Assembly (NCBI RefSeq): GCF_020131355.1
Contig: NZ_JAHLEL010000009.1
Location: forward strand, 62,001 to 126,000
DNA from: Pseudonocardia sp. ICBG1293
Lineage (GTDB): Bacteria > Actinomycetota > Actinomycetes > Mycobacteriales > Pseudonocardiaceae
Length of the DNA: 64,000 nucleotides
Reading direction: 5' to 3'
In this document: one piece after another, positions 16,669 to 25,186 of the stretch
Numbering within the stretch: the stretch's first letter is position 1
How the letters are laid out: each line of letters starts with the position of its first letter
Program-made: the position numbers and the translations under genes
Notes under the pieces: model-generated
What the model was told of the DNA's origin: nothing
Seen by the model: the letters and a program-made list of their open reading frames with translations, nothing else
The model's database searches: none

Positions 16669-18537
16669 ATGGAGCAGCCAGCAGCCCCCCACGACATCTG
16701 GCCACGGTGCGAGGCGCTCTACGCGCCGGAGCGTCTGGCCGCCCTCCAGCACCTGGGCCTGGGGCCCGCGCGTGATGTGGAGATGGACCGCTTCGCGGAC
16801 TGGGTACGCGACGCCCTCGCGGTCCCGACCGCCCTGGTGACCCTGGTCCGGGCGGACCGGCAGGTCTTCCCGGGCCGTTCCGGCCTGCCCGAGCCCTTCG
16901 CGAGCAGCGGGGAGACGCCGCTGTCGCACTCGTTCTGCCGGCACGTGGTCACCTCGGGCAGCCCGCTCCTGATCACCGATGCCCGTACCGATGCCCGGGT
17001 GCGGGACAACCTGGCGATCCCCGACATCGGTGTGGTCGCCTACGCCGGTATGCCGTTGACCGACGACGAGGGCAACGTGCTGGGCTCGCTGTGCGCCATC
17101 GACTCCGTCCCGCGGACCTGGAGCCCCGACGGCATCCGGACCCTGGAGCGGATCGCCCGTAGCTGTTCCACCGAGCTGCGGCTGCGGTTGCGCGTGTTCG
17201 ACGCGGGCGCCGAGCGCGACCGGCGCGACGTCGCCGAGTCCGTCGCCCAGGACGCCCACGACCGCAGCCGCGTACTGCTGGCCGCGTCCCAGCACTTCAC
17301 CGACACCGTCACGGTGCGCGACGTCCGGGACCGGATCGACATGCTGCTCCGCGGTGAGCTGGGGCCCGCCCACGTGGAGACCGTGCTGCGCGACGACTCC
17401 GGCCGCCTGCACACGCTGCCCGCCGGGTCCCGGTCCGTCCACGAGACCGCCGACGGCGACGTCGACGCCGCGGCGCCGCACCGCACGACCCGATCCCCGC
17501 TCACCTCGACCCCGACCGCGCTCGCGATGCGCGAGCAGCGCGTCGTGCACTACCGCGACCGGGGGGACCTCGCCTCGCAGATGCCTGCCGAGGTCTCCGC
17601 CGCGGTGGCAGCGCTGGGACTGGACACCGTGGTCGCGGCGCCGGTCCCCGGGCCGGACCGACCGGCGGGCGCGATCCTGCTCGGCTGGTCGCGGCCCGAC
17701 GCCGTGCGCACCGCGGACCTCCTGACCATCACCACCATCGCCGGGTACGCCGGTCAGGCGCTCGCCCGCGCCCGGGCCCTGGAGCACCGGGCCCTGGTCG
17801 CCCGGCAGATGCAGGACGCCATGCTCACGGCCCTCCCGGCCGTGGCCGGGCTGTCCATGGCGGTCCGCTACTCGCCGGCCGACGACCGGCTCGACGTCGG
17901 CGGTGACTGGTACGACTGTCTGGTCCTCGCCGATCCCGGCCGTCCCGCGGAACGGATCGTCTCGCTGTCCTTCGGCGACATCGCCGGTCACGACCTGCCC
18001 GCGGTGACGATGATGGGCCAGGTCCGGTCGATGCTGCGCCAGGCGGCCTGGGACCACCCCGGCGGCCCGCCCTCCGCCGTCCTGTCCGCGTTCGAACAGG
18101 CCAACCACGGCCTGGGGCTCGGTGCCGGGGGGACCGCGATCGTGGCCCGGCTGCGGCCGGTCGAGGGCGGGAGCTGGTCGATGGCCTGGACCAACGCCGG
18201 CCATCCGCCCCCGGTCCTCGTGCACCCGGACGGCTCCGCGGAGCTGCTGGACGCGCACGACGCGCTCTTCGGTTACGAGTTCGCCCTCGGCCTGCCGCGC
18301 ACCGACCACCGGCGGACGGTCGAACCCGGCAGCACCCTGGTCCTCTACACCGACGGTGTGGTGGAGCGTCGGGGCTCGGACATCGACCGGGGCATCGACC
18401 GGCTCCTGTCCCAGCTCGCCGGGGCGCACGACCACACCCCCGACGCGATCATCGACCGCGTCACGGCCACCCGCGCGACCGGCTCCGGGGACGACGCCGC
18501 GGTCCTCGTCGTCCGGTTCGGGGCCGCGGACCGCTGA
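16669..18537 (+). CDS. GAF-domain PP2C/SpoIIE-type serine phosphatase
   Basis: 622 aa. First GAF domain about residues 38-180 ('SHSFCRHVVTSGSPLLITDA', 'YAGMPLTDDEGNVLGSLCAI'), a second GAF-like segment about 195-385, then a SpoIIE/RsbU PP2C domain from about 400 ('RLDVGGDWYDCLVLADPG', 'FGDIAGHDLPAVTMMGQV', 'NAGHPPPVLVHPDG', 'LVLYTDGVVERRG', 'GSGDDAAVLVV'). The metal-binding Asp residues in GGDWYD, GDIAGH, TDG and DDAA are kept. It would dephosphorylate an anti-anti-sigma factor in a partner-switching cascade. ATG 16669 follows AAGGGA at 7 bases. No cognate STAS or anti-sigma gene is adjacent. Confidence 0.9.
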   Translation: MEQPAAPHDIWPRCEALYAPERLAALQHLGLGPARDVEMDRFADWVRDALAVPTALVTLVRADRQVFPGRSGLPEPFASSGETPLSHSFCRHVVTSGSPLLITDARTDARVRDNLAIPDIGVVAYAGMPLTDDEGNVLGSLCAIDSVPRTWSPDGIRTLERIARSCSTELRLRLRVFDAGAERDRRDVAESVAQDAHDRSRVLLAASQHFTDTVTVRDVRDRIDMLLRGELGPAHVETVLRDDSGRLHTLPAGSRSVHETADGDVDAAAPHRTTRSPLTSTPTALAMREQRVVHYRDRGDLASQMPAEVSAAVAALGLDTVVAAPVPGPDRPAGAILLGWSRPDAVRTADLLTITTIAGYAGQALARARALEHRALVARQMQDAMLTALPAVAGLSMAVRYSPADDRLDVGGDWYDCLVLADPGRPAERIVSLSFGDIAGHDLPAVTMMGQVRSMLRQAAWDHPGGPPSAVLSAFEQANHGLGLGAGGTAIVARLRPVEGGSWSMAWTNAGHPPPVLVHPDGSAELLDAHDALFGYEFALGLPRTDHRRTVEPGSTLVLYTDGVVERRGSDIDRGIDRLLSQLAGAHDHTPDAIIDRVTATRATGSGDDAAVLVVRFGAADR

Positions 18538-18796
18538 GCGGCCGTCCCGCCCGTCCGCCGCTGCCGACGTCGCAGCGGTGGCCGGCCGGTCCGGGGGGCT
18601 CCCCTGCACGTGCGGGTCCTCCGGCCCCGACGGGGTGGCGGCCTCCGGGCGATGACCGATTGCGCGGCCGATCCACGGTGACCCGGGCCCGACCTAGCCT
18701 CGCCGCACGCCCGGTGCACCCGGCCGGCCGGGTGCACCGGAGGCCCGGGAGCCCCGCAGCCCGACGACGCATCCCGACCACCCCGGAGCAGACCTG

Positions 18797-19096
18797 ATGA
18801 TCACCGTGTCCGACCACCGGTCCGCGAACCGGTTCGAGGCCCACGACGGCGAGACGCTCGCCGGGTTCGCCGCCTACACCCGCACCGCCGAGCTCGTCGC
18901 CTTCCTGCACACCGAGGTCGACCCGGCGTTCGAGGGCCACGGGGTGGGCTCCGCGCTGGCCCGCGGTGCGATCGAGGCGGTGCAGGCCGAGGGGCTGCGG
19001 GTGCTCGCCGTGTGCCCCTTCGTCTCGGGCTGGCTGGCCCGCCACCCCGAGTACTCCCACCTGGAGTACCGCTCCCGCAGCCGGGTCACGGACTGA
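18797..19096 (+). CDS. GNAT-family N-acetyltransferase (YjdJ/GtNAT2-like)
   Basis: 99 aa, the size of minimal GNAT proteins. The acetyl-CoA P-loop is 'GHGVGSALARGAIEAVQ' near residues 48-64, preceded by 'HTEVDPAFEGHG' and followed by 'CPFVSGWLARHPEY'. This short form binds acetyl-CoA but its acceptor is unknown. ATG preceded by GGAGCAGACCTG. It is monocistronic and convergent with the frameshifted SDR. Confidence 0.85.
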   Translation: MITVSDHRSANRFEAHDGETLAGFAAYTRTAELVAFLHTEVDPAFEGHGVGSALARGAIEAVQAEGLRVLAVCPFVSGWLARHPEYSHLEYRSRSRVTD

Positions 19097-19130
19097 CCGC
19101 GCCCCCGGGTCCGCCCGCGGCCCCGGCGCC

Positions 19131-19995
19131 TCAGACGGCGTCGTGCGGGATCTTGAACGGCGCGGTGATCCCACCGTCGACGGGCAGCGCCACCCCGGTC
19201 ACGTAGCGGGCCTCCTCGGAGGCGAGCCACACGACGGCGTTGCTGATGTCGACCGGGTCGACCCAGGAGATCGGCAGCGCATGCATCGCCTTCATGACCG
19301 GGGCGGCCATGGCCCGGTCGGCCCCCGGGGCGCCCCCGGTGAACAGGCCGTGGATCGCCGGGTTCTGGATCATGTCGGTGTCGACGTGGGTGGGGTGCAC
19401 GGTGTTGACCCGGATGCGGCGCGAGCTCGACCGCGAGCACCTTCATCAGGCCCACCAGGCCGTGCTTGGCCGCGCAGTAGTGGGCGAGGTTCGGGAACCC
19501 CATCAGCCCGGCGACGGAGCTGGTGAGCACGACCGCCCCGCCGCGGCCGCCGTCGACGATCGCGGGTGCGGCGGCGCGGACGGTCTTCCACGCCCCGGTG
19601 AGGTTGATGTCGATCATCTCCTGCCAGGCGTCCTCGGCCATCTCCAGCGCAGGCGCGTAGCTCGCGATGCCGGCGTTGGCCAGGACGATGTCGAGGCGGC
19701 CGAACTCGGAGACGGTGTCGGCGACCGCGGCCCGGAGCGCGGACAGGTCGCGGACGTCGGCCCGGACCGCGAGGACCCGCCGGTCGAGGTCCCGGACGAG
19801 CTTCACGGTCTGCTCGAGGTCCGCGGGGTCGGCGGCCGGGTAGGGCGCCGAGGCGACGGGGGCGCAGTGGTCGACCAGGACGATGTCGGCGCCCTCCTCG
19901 GCGAGCCGGACGGCGTGCGACCGTCCCTGCCCGCGTGCCCCGCCGGTGATCAGCGCGACCCTGCCGGCCAGCCGGCCGCCGGCTCCGGCGCTCAC
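19131..19995 (-). pseudogene. Mycofactocin-coupled SDR family oxidoreductase, frameshifted
   Basis: From GTG 19995 the protein opens 'AGRVALITGGARGQGRSHAV', the hallmark of the mycofactocin-linked SDR subfamily, and continues through 'ANAGIASYAPALEMAEDAWQ' and active site 'HYCAAKHGLVGLMKVLAVEL'. Near 19416-19424 the frame breaks; the expected continuation 'IRVNTVHPTHVDTDMIQN' is in another frame and runs to 'VTGVALPVDGGITAPFKIP' and the stop at 19131. Net change is -2 (or -5) or +1; a 5-base loss from an original Pro-His-Arg-Ile-Arg stretch fits well. These SDRs hold non-exchangeable NAD and use mycofactocin as electron carrier; the mycofactocin genes are not in this window. The start overlaps the NTF2-like gene's stop (GTGA). 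Confidence 0.8.
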
Positions 19996-20591
19996 GGCAG
20001 GACCCGGTCGATCTCGGGCGCGAGCAGCTCGGCGGCGCGGGCGGCGGTGATGACGTCGGCCGGGTCGGGCCGGCTGACGTCGCGGGACGCGCCGTCCTCG
20101 TAGACGTGCTCGCCGATGAGCCGGGCGCGCTCGTCGTAGGGCCAGACGAACGCCAGCGTGCGGCGCAGCAGATACATCTCCTCCGGGTCGTCACCGGCGC
20201 GGATGTCGGAGAAGGCGCTCTCCCCCAGCATCGGGGCGGGGACGAAGGCGTTGAACACGACCTCGCCGGAGAAGCCGTGGTCGTTGACCGCGATGTCCTG
20301 CTCGGCGACCCACATGACGATCGCGTTGGCCGCCGTCAGCGACTCGTAGAACGCGACCACCTGCTCCATCCCGTCGAGGACGATGGACTGCCCGCCCTCG
20401 TGCAGGCGGTACTGCGGGTGCTCGACGGTCATGTCGGGGGCGAGGAGTTCCTTGTAGCGGCCGGCGACCTCCAGCAGCCCGTGCCGCCGGTAGTTCTTGA
20501 GGATCGCGCGATGGCGTGGGTTGTCGATGCCCTCCAGCTGCTTCTCCAACCCGGCGAACATGGTCACGAACTCGTGTTCGTAGCGGCTCAT
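19992..20591 (-). CDS. SnoaL/NTF2-like domain protein
   Basis: 199 aa. Residues ~25-150 look like an NTF2-like fold ('RYKELLAPDMTVEHPQYRLH', 'GMEQVVAFYESLTAANAIVM', 'FSGEVVFNAFVPAPMLG', 'LRRTLAFVWPYDERARLIG'). Longer than single SnoaL domains, with an N-terminal helix and a C-terminal helical tail. ATG 20591. The next gene, a mycofactocin-type SDR, overlaps by four bases, so the two form an operon, probably catabolic. The divergent LysR gene is the likely regulator. Confidence 0.72.
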   Translation of the reverse strand: MSRYEHEFVTMFAGLEKQLEGIDNPRHRAILKNYRRHGLLEVAGRYKELLAPDMTVEHPQYRLHEGGQSIVLDGMEQVVAFYESLTAANAIVMWVAEQDIAVNDHGFSGEVVFNAFVPAPMLGESAFSDIRAGDDPEEMYLLRRTLAFVWPYDERARLIGEHVYEDGASRDVSRPDPADVITAARAAELLAPEIDRVLP

Positions 20592-20752
20592 GGTGTGGCT
20601 CCTGCCGTCGGTGGGACGCCTGGAGCCTCGCCGCGCGGACCGGGGGAGGTCCAGGACATCTGTGGCCGCCGATCGGAACCGGATGGTTATCACCGCAGCT
20701 CAGTGGTCCGGACCGACGGTGGCGTGGGACACTTCCAGCGGAGGGAGTCGAC

Positions 20753-21700
20753 GTGGACCTCAACCTGCATCTCGTGCGGTACCTCGCGGCCGTCGCCGAC
20801 GAGGGACACCTCGGCCGGGCCGCGGCCCGGCTGTACGTCAGCGGGCCTGCGCTGAGCAAGCAGATCCGCACGTTGGAGCGCAAGCTGGGCGCCGAGCTGC
20901 TGGACCGCAGCAGGCACCCGCTCGTCCCGACCGAGGCGGGACACCGCTTCCTGGCCGAGGCCCGGGTGGCCCTGGCCGCCGCCGACCGGGCCGTCGCGGC
21001 GGTCGAGGCACACCGCCGCACCCTCGCCGGGGTCGTACGGCTGGGGTTCATGACCGCCGTCACCGGGCCCCACACCCGCCGGATCGTCGAGCTGGTGCAG
21101 CAGGAGGTCCCGGGTGCGTCCGTGCAGCTGGTCCAGCTGCCGTGGCCCGACCAGGCCGAGGCCGTCCGCGCCGGGACCGTCGACGCCTCGCTGGTCCGCC
21201 CGCCCGTCACCGACACCGACGGGCTGCGGCTCGACCTGGTCCGTCTCGAACCGCGTGTCGTCGCGCTCCCGCGCGACCACCGGCTCGCCGGCCGGACGAC
21301 CGTCGTGCTCGCCGACCTCGACGGGGAGCCGCACGTGTCCGACGACGAGACCGACCAGGACTGGGTGCGGTGGTGGGCCTGCGACCCGCGGCCCAGCGGG
21401 GTGCCCGTGACCTACGGCCCCGCCGTGCACACCATGGACGAGCTGCTCGAGGTCGTCGCCGCCGGCGCGGCCGTCGCCATCACCGGCAGCTCCGTGATCG
21501 ACAGCGTTCGGCACCCGGAGGTCGTGTTCGTCCCGGTCGCCGACGTCGACCCCTGCCCGATCTCGCTCTGCACCCGTAGCGGGGACCGGTCGGGCCTGGT
21601 GGAGGCGCTCCGCCGGGCGGTGCGCGCCGTCCGGCCGGCGGACCCGGGTCGGATCCCGGTCATCCCGGCCTCGACGGTGTCGACGCTGCCGCCGACCTAG
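20753..21700 (+). CDS. LysR-family transcriptional regulator
   Basis: 315 aa from GTG 20753 with GGGAG at 5 bases. N-terminal winged HTH 'HLVRYLAAVADEGHLGRAAA' then 'RLYVSGPALSKQIRTLERKL' and 'GAELLDRSRHPLVPTEAGH'. The remainder is the two-lobed periplasmic-binding-like effector domain ('VVRLGFMTAVTGPHTRRIV'). LysR proteins usually control a divergent operon, here the NTF2-like/SDR pair across a 161-base spacer. Effector unknown. Confidence 0.9.
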   Translation: MDLNLHLVRYLAAVADEGHLGRAAARLYVSGPALSKQIRTLERKLGAELLDRSRHPLVPTEAGHRFLAEARVALAAADRAVAAVEAHRRTLAGVVRLGFMTAVTGPHTRRIVELVQQEVPGASVQLVQLPWPDQAEAVRAGTVDASLVRPPVTDTDGLRLDLVRLEPRVVALPRDHRLAGRTTVVLADLDGEPHVSDDETDQDWVRWWACDPRPSGVPVTYGPAVHTMDELLEVVAAGAAVAITGSSVIDSVRHPEVVFVPVADVDPCPISLCTRSGDRSGLVEALRRAVRAVRPADPGRIPVIPASTVSTLPPT

Positions 21701-21898
21701 CCGGCCCGTGTTCGCGAGGAGGAGCAGGTGGCAGGTCGGCGTGGCGGTGTCGCCGGTGACCGGGACCTGGTGATCCATCGTCAGGCCGCATCGGGCCGGG
21801 CATGTCCCGGCACGAGGGCGCGGAGGCCGTGAACTCGGCGTGGCCCTTCGTGATCCGGCACGGACCCGCGGGGTGCGCCACGCCCGCGGTCGCCGGCC

Positions 21899-22504
21899 TC
21901 AGTGGGTCAGCGTGAGCAGCCCCTCCAGCCCGCGCCGGAACGCGGCGCCGACGTGGCCCGCCCCGTCGATGTCGGCACCGGCCATGGCCCCGTCGCGCAT
22001 CATCAGGAAGTGCTGGGCCGCGTGCTCGGGCCGCCCGCGCCCCGGTGCGGAGCCGAAGACCCGGGCGAACAGCTCGGTGAGGGTGGCGACGTACCAGCTG
22101 CGGTGTTCGGCCACGACCCGGCGCACGGGGTCCTCGGGGTCGGGGAACTCGGCCGCGGCCTTGAGGAACGCGCATCCCCGGAAGTCCGCACCGGTCAGGT
22201 CGTCCACCAGCGCGGTACCGACGGCGCGGACGGCGTCGTCGGGTGCGGCGGCCGAGGCGAGGGCGTCCTGCAGGGCGGCGCGGGTGTGGGCGTCGACGCC
22301 GCGCAGGTAGGCGACGACGAGCGCCTCCTTCGAGGGGAAGTGCCGGTAGAACGTGGCGCGCGTGGTCGGGGTCTCGGCGAGGATCCGCTCCACCCCGACC
22401 GCCCGGATGCCCTCCCGGTAGAACAGCCCGCTCGCCGTCGCGAGCAGTCGCTCGCGGGCCTCGGAGCGCCCGGCCCCGGACGTCGTGCGTGTCGGTGCAG
22501 CCAC
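21899..22504 (-). CDS. TetR/AcrR-family transcriptional regulator
   Basis: 201 aa from GTG 22504. HTH: 'ARERLLATASGLFYREGIRA' then 'VERILAETPTTRATFYRHFP' and 'SKEALVVAYLRGVDAH'. The C-terminal domain contains 'GCAFLKAAAEFPDP', typical of the TetR_C group of small-molecule repressors. It is divergent from the DUF308-type membrane gene, with matching AAGAxC/GxTCTT palindromes in the spacer. Confidence 0.87.
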   Translation of the reverse strand: MAAPTRTTSGAGRSEARERLLATASGLFYREGIRAVGVERILAETPTTRATFYRHFPSKEALVVAYLRGVDAHTRAALQDALASAAAPDDAVRAVGTALVDDLTGADFRGCAFLKAAAEFPDPEDPVRRVVAEHRSWYVATLTELFARVFGSAPGRGRPEHAAQHFLMMRDGAMAGADIDGAGHVGAAFRRGLEGLLTLTH

Positions 22505-22521
22505 GGCCCCACGGTAGCAGA

Positions 22522-22589
22522 AAGAACGATCGGTCTTGCCTCCCGTGGCGTGGGGGTGCATGCTCGGGCCCACAAGGAAGAACGGTCTT
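22522..22589. promoter_or_regulatory. TetR operator candidates upstream of DUF308 gene
   Basis: Site 1, AAGAACGATCGGTCTT (22522-22537), is a 16-bp palindrome with 14 of 16 positions symmetric. Site 2, AAGAACGGTCTT (22578-22589), repeats the same half-sites with a shorter centre. They flank the divergent promoters of the TetR gene and the membrane protein. Confidence 0.6.
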
Positions 22590-22608
22590 TCTCTCTCCAG
22601 GAGGCATC

Positions 22609-23193
22609 ATGTCCAGCTCGCCCACGACCGGCCGGCGCACCGCACGGACCCCCCACCCGGGACCGGTCGACGGCACCGTCGCACTGCGGCGCCTGTACCT
22701 CGCACGGTTCGCGTTCGCGCTGCTCTGGGCGGCGCTGCTGCTGCTGAACGCGGCCGACATCGGTCCGCTGACCGCGGCGCTGCTGGTGCTCTACCCGCTG
22801 GTGGACGTGGCCGCCGCCGCGGTCGACGCCCGCTCCTCGCGCGCGACCGGGGTGGCCCCGGGCCTGTACGCCACGATCGTCCTGGGCGGGCTCGCGGCCG
22901 TCGGGCTCGTCGTCGCCCTCGGCTCGGGGGTGCCGGCGGTGCTGCGCGTCTGGGGTGCCTGGGCCGTCGTCGCCGGGGTCGCCCAGCTCGTCGTCGCCCT
23001 GCGGCGCCGCGCGGCGGGCGGCCAGGGCGCCATGATCGCGAGCGGGTCCCTCTCGGTCGTCGCGGGCGCCTCGTTCGTGCTGATGGCCTCGGGCGCCGGG
23101 GCGTCCCTGAGCGGGGTCGCCGGCTACGCCCTGCTCGGCGGGGTCTTCTTCCTGGTGTCGGCGCTGCGGCTCGGCCGGGCCACGTCCGCGTGA
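22609..23193 (+). CDS. DUF308 (HdeD-like) family membrane protein
   Basis: 194 aa with six hydrophobic segments ('FAFALLWAALLLLNAADIG', 'LLVLYPLVDVAAAAVDA', 'IVLGGLAAVGLVVALGSG', 'AWAVVAGVAQLVVALRRR', 'SLSVVAGASFVLMASG', 'YALLGGVFFLVSALRLG'), matching the HdeD/DUF308 architecture of membrane proteins of unknown biochemical role. The ATG has AGGAGG at 5 bases. Likely repressed by the divergent TetR. Confidence 0.78.
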   Translation: MSSSPTTGRRTARTPHPGPVDGTVALRRLYLARFAFALLWAALLLLNAADIGPLTAALLVLYPLVDVAAAAVDARSSRATGVAPGLYATIVLGGLAAVGLVVALGSGVPAVLRVWGAWAVVAGVAQLVVALRRRAAGGQGAMIASGSLSVVAGASFVLMASGAGASLSGVAGYALLGGVFFLVSALRLGRATSA

Positions 23194-23239
23194 CGGTGTC
23201 ACCCCCGACGTGCCGGTCGTCCGGGTTAGACTCCGGGAC

Positions 23240-23614
23240 ATGTCACCGGTTCCTGACGCGTCGGCCGGCGTCGGCCGGGACGCGGGGCCCGCCTTCGACG
23301 CGCTCGCCGATCCCGTCCGCCGCCGGATCCTGGCCGTGCTCTCCGAGCACGACGAGTGCAGTGCCGGTGACCTGGCGGACCACATCACCTCGGTCGGCCG
23401 GACCGCGGTCTCGACCCATCTGCGGGTGCTGCGCGTCGCGGGCCTGATCACCGAGCGGCGATCCGGGCGGTACCGCTACTGCTCCATCGAGCCCGGTGGC
23501 GCGGCCGCCGACGTCATCGCGCTGCTCCGCAGCCTGTTCCAGTCGTCCCTCGGTGAGGTGGCCGCCGCGGTCGAGGCTCGCCCCGCGACGGACCGGGAGG
23601 ACGTCACCGGATGA
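23240..23614 (+). CDS. ArsR-family regulator of the nitrile hydratase cluster (NhlD-like)
   Basis: 124 aa. ArsR winged HTH over residues ~14-95: 'AFDALADPVRRRILAVLSEH', 'ECSAGDLADHITSVGRTAVS' then 'THLRVLRVAGLITERRSGRY'. Two cysteines (ECSAG and YRYCS) are present but no CxC metal site. The Rhodococcus rhodochrous J1 low-mass NHase cluster has an ArsR-like NhlD and an AmiC-like NhlC next to amidase and NHase genes; the same order here supports the assignment, which remains inference. Start taken at ATG 23240; a GTG at 23210 is also in frame. A CATGTCA motif overlapping its own start resembles half of the downstream operator. Confidence 0.75.
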   Translation: MSPVPDASAGVGRDAGPAFDALADPVRRRILAVLSEHDECSAGDLADHITSVGRTAVSTHLRVLRVAGLITERRSGRYRYCSIEPGGAAADVIALLRSLFQSSLGEVAAAVEARPATDREDVTG

Positions 23615-23645
23615 CCGGCTCCCGCCCGCGCCGGGGCTGACCCCG

Positions 23646-25079
23646 ATGGGGACGATCGCGCTCGCGGTGGAGGAGTTCGCCGCCGCCGATCCGGCCGTCC
23701 TCTTCGGGCGTTTCGGGCGCGACCCCGACGCGGGCTGGCTGTTCGGTGCCCTGTGCGACCGGGTCGCGGTGGGCGAGCCGGTCACCCTGCGCGCGCCGAT
23801 CGCGGGCGGGCCGCCGGTCGACGTGCTCGGCCGGATCAGCGAGCTCCGGGGGCCGCGCACCATCACGATCACCCACGACCAGCCCTGGCGGGGCCGCATC
23901 CGGCTGCGGTTCACCGCCGCGCCCGGCGGGACCCGGATCCGGCTGGAGGCCGGGATCGACGAGGGTGGGCTGCAGTGGCTGCTGCGCCGCCGCGGGCACC
24001 CGGTCCGCGACCACGCCGTCACCGGACCGCGTATCGGGGTCCTCACCAGCCGGTCCGGCTCCGGTGGGCTGTTCGCCTCGGCCGTCGCGAACGTGGCCGC
24101 GCTCGCCGTCGAGGAGATCAACGCCGCGGGCGGTGTCGGCGGCAGCCCGGTGGACCTGCTGGAGGCCGACGACGCCACCGATCCCGGCACCGGGGCGTTG
24201 GAGGCGATGCGCCTGGCCGGGGCGGGCTGTCGGACGATCTTCCTGACGACGACCTCGGCGACCTACCACGCCGTGTCGGCCGCCCTGACCGGCCGCGACG
24301 TGCTCGTCGTCCACACGAACATGAACGAGGGCGGCGGGGAGTCCCGGCTGCGGATCCGGCTCGGGGAGCGGCCCGCGACCCAGCTCGCGACGGCGGCCGG
24401 CCCGGTCATGCGGGCCGCCGGGGGCCGGCGCTGGTTCCTCGCGGGGAACGACTACGTGTGGCCCCGACAGGTCAACGCCGTCGCGCGGCAGGTGCTCCCG
24501 GAGCACGGTGCGGTGCTGGTCGGCGAGGGCTACGCCCCGCTCGGGGCCCGGGACTTCGCCCCGCTGGTCGAGCGGATCGCGGCCTCGGGGGCCGACGTCG
24601 TGCTCAACACCCTCGTCGGGGCCGACGCCGCCGCGTTCGAGCGCCAGTGCCACGCGATGGGGTTGCGCGACCGGACGGTCAGCCTCGGCCCGGCGATGGA
24701 CGAGGCGACGCTGGAGCGGGTCGGGCCGCGTGCCGCGGAGGGCATCCACGGGGTGTCCGGCTACTTCCAGCACCTGCAGACCGAGCGCAACGGGACCCTG
24801 CTGGAGCGCTACCGCTCGCGCTTCGGGCCGTGGGCCCCGCCGTTGTCGTCGCTCTCGGAGTCGATGTTCGAGGCGATCCACGTATGGGCCGCCGCGGCCC
24901 GACGGGTGCGGTCGACCGACCCGGTGCCGGTGGCCGACGAGATCCGGTTCGGTCGGTACGACCTCCCGCGCGGCACCCTGGCGCTCGACGGGCGCCATCA
25001 CGTCGAGCAGCCGCTGCACCTCGCGGCCGCGCGGGGCGCCACCTTCGGCGCGATGGACGGCGGCGAGGGGCGGTCGTGA
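23646..25079 (+). CDS. SRPBCC domain fused to AmiC/NhlC-like amide-binding sensor
   Basis: 477 aa. Residues ~1-120 look like an SRPBCC (AHSA1-type) domain ('VGEPVTLRAPIAGGP', 'LGRISELRGPRTITITHDQ', 'FTAAPGGTRIRLEAGIDEGG'). From ~130 a type I periplasmic-binding fold begins ('RIGVLTSRSGSGGLFASAV', 'ALAVEEINAAGGVGGSPVDL', 'FLTTTSATYHAVSAALTGR'), as in AmiC and NhhC/NhlC, which sense short amides. No signal peptide is present, so it acts in the cytoplasm. It probably detects nitrile-derived amides and works with the ArsR-type regulator on the promoter at 25.15 kb. A 9-codon frame (23611-23640) overlaps the ArsR stop between the two genes. Confidence 0.78.
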   Translation: MGTIALAVEEFAAADPAVLFGRFGRDPDAGWLFGALCDRVAVGEPVTLRAPIAGGPPVDVLGRISELRGPRTITITHDQPWRGRIRLRFTAAPGGTRIRLEAGIDEGGLQWLLRRRGHPVRDHAVTGPRIGVLTSRSGSGGLFASAVANVAALAVEEINAAGGVGGSPVDLLEADDATDPGTGALEAMRLAGAGCRTIFLTTTSATYHAVSAALTGRDVLVVHTNMNEGGGESRLRIRLGERPATQLATAAGPVMRAAGGRRWFLAGNDYVWPRQVNAVARQVLPEHGAVLVGEGYAPLGARDFAPLVERIAASGADVVLNTLVGADAAAFERQCHAMGLRDRTVSLGPAMDEATLERVGPRAAEGIHGVSGYFQHLQTERNGTLLERYRSRFGPWAPPLSSLSESMFEAIHVWAAAARRVRSTDPVPVADEIRFGRYDLPRGTLALDGRHHVEQPLHLAAARGATFGAMDGGEGRS

Positions 25080-25117
25080 AGACCACCGTGTGACGGCCGT
25101 GGGTCGAACGGATCAGC

Positions 25118-25171
25118 GCTCATGTCAACGCGTCTGTATCCATTGACATGAGCAGGCAGCATCCCTAGCTT
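25118..25171 (+). promoter_or_regulatory. Operator and promoter of the amidase/nitrile hydratase operon
   Basis: A perfect 11-bp inverted repeat, GCTCATGTCAA (25118-25128) and TTGACATGAGC (25143-25153), with a 14-base spacer. The right arm contains a consensus -35 TTGACA (25143-25148); 17 bases on is TAGCTT (25166-25171) as -10. A regulator bound to the repeat would cover the -35. The predicted transcript starts near 25178, followed by GAGGAG at 25189-25194. Confidence 0.78.
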
Positions 25172-25186
25172 TCTCGCATCCCCGAT

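Noticed and set aside
23611..23640. Nine-codon leader peptide overlapping the ArsR stop
   Set aside because: It has an ATGA overlap but no conserved content or regulatory hairpin; kept only as a comment on the neighbouring gene.
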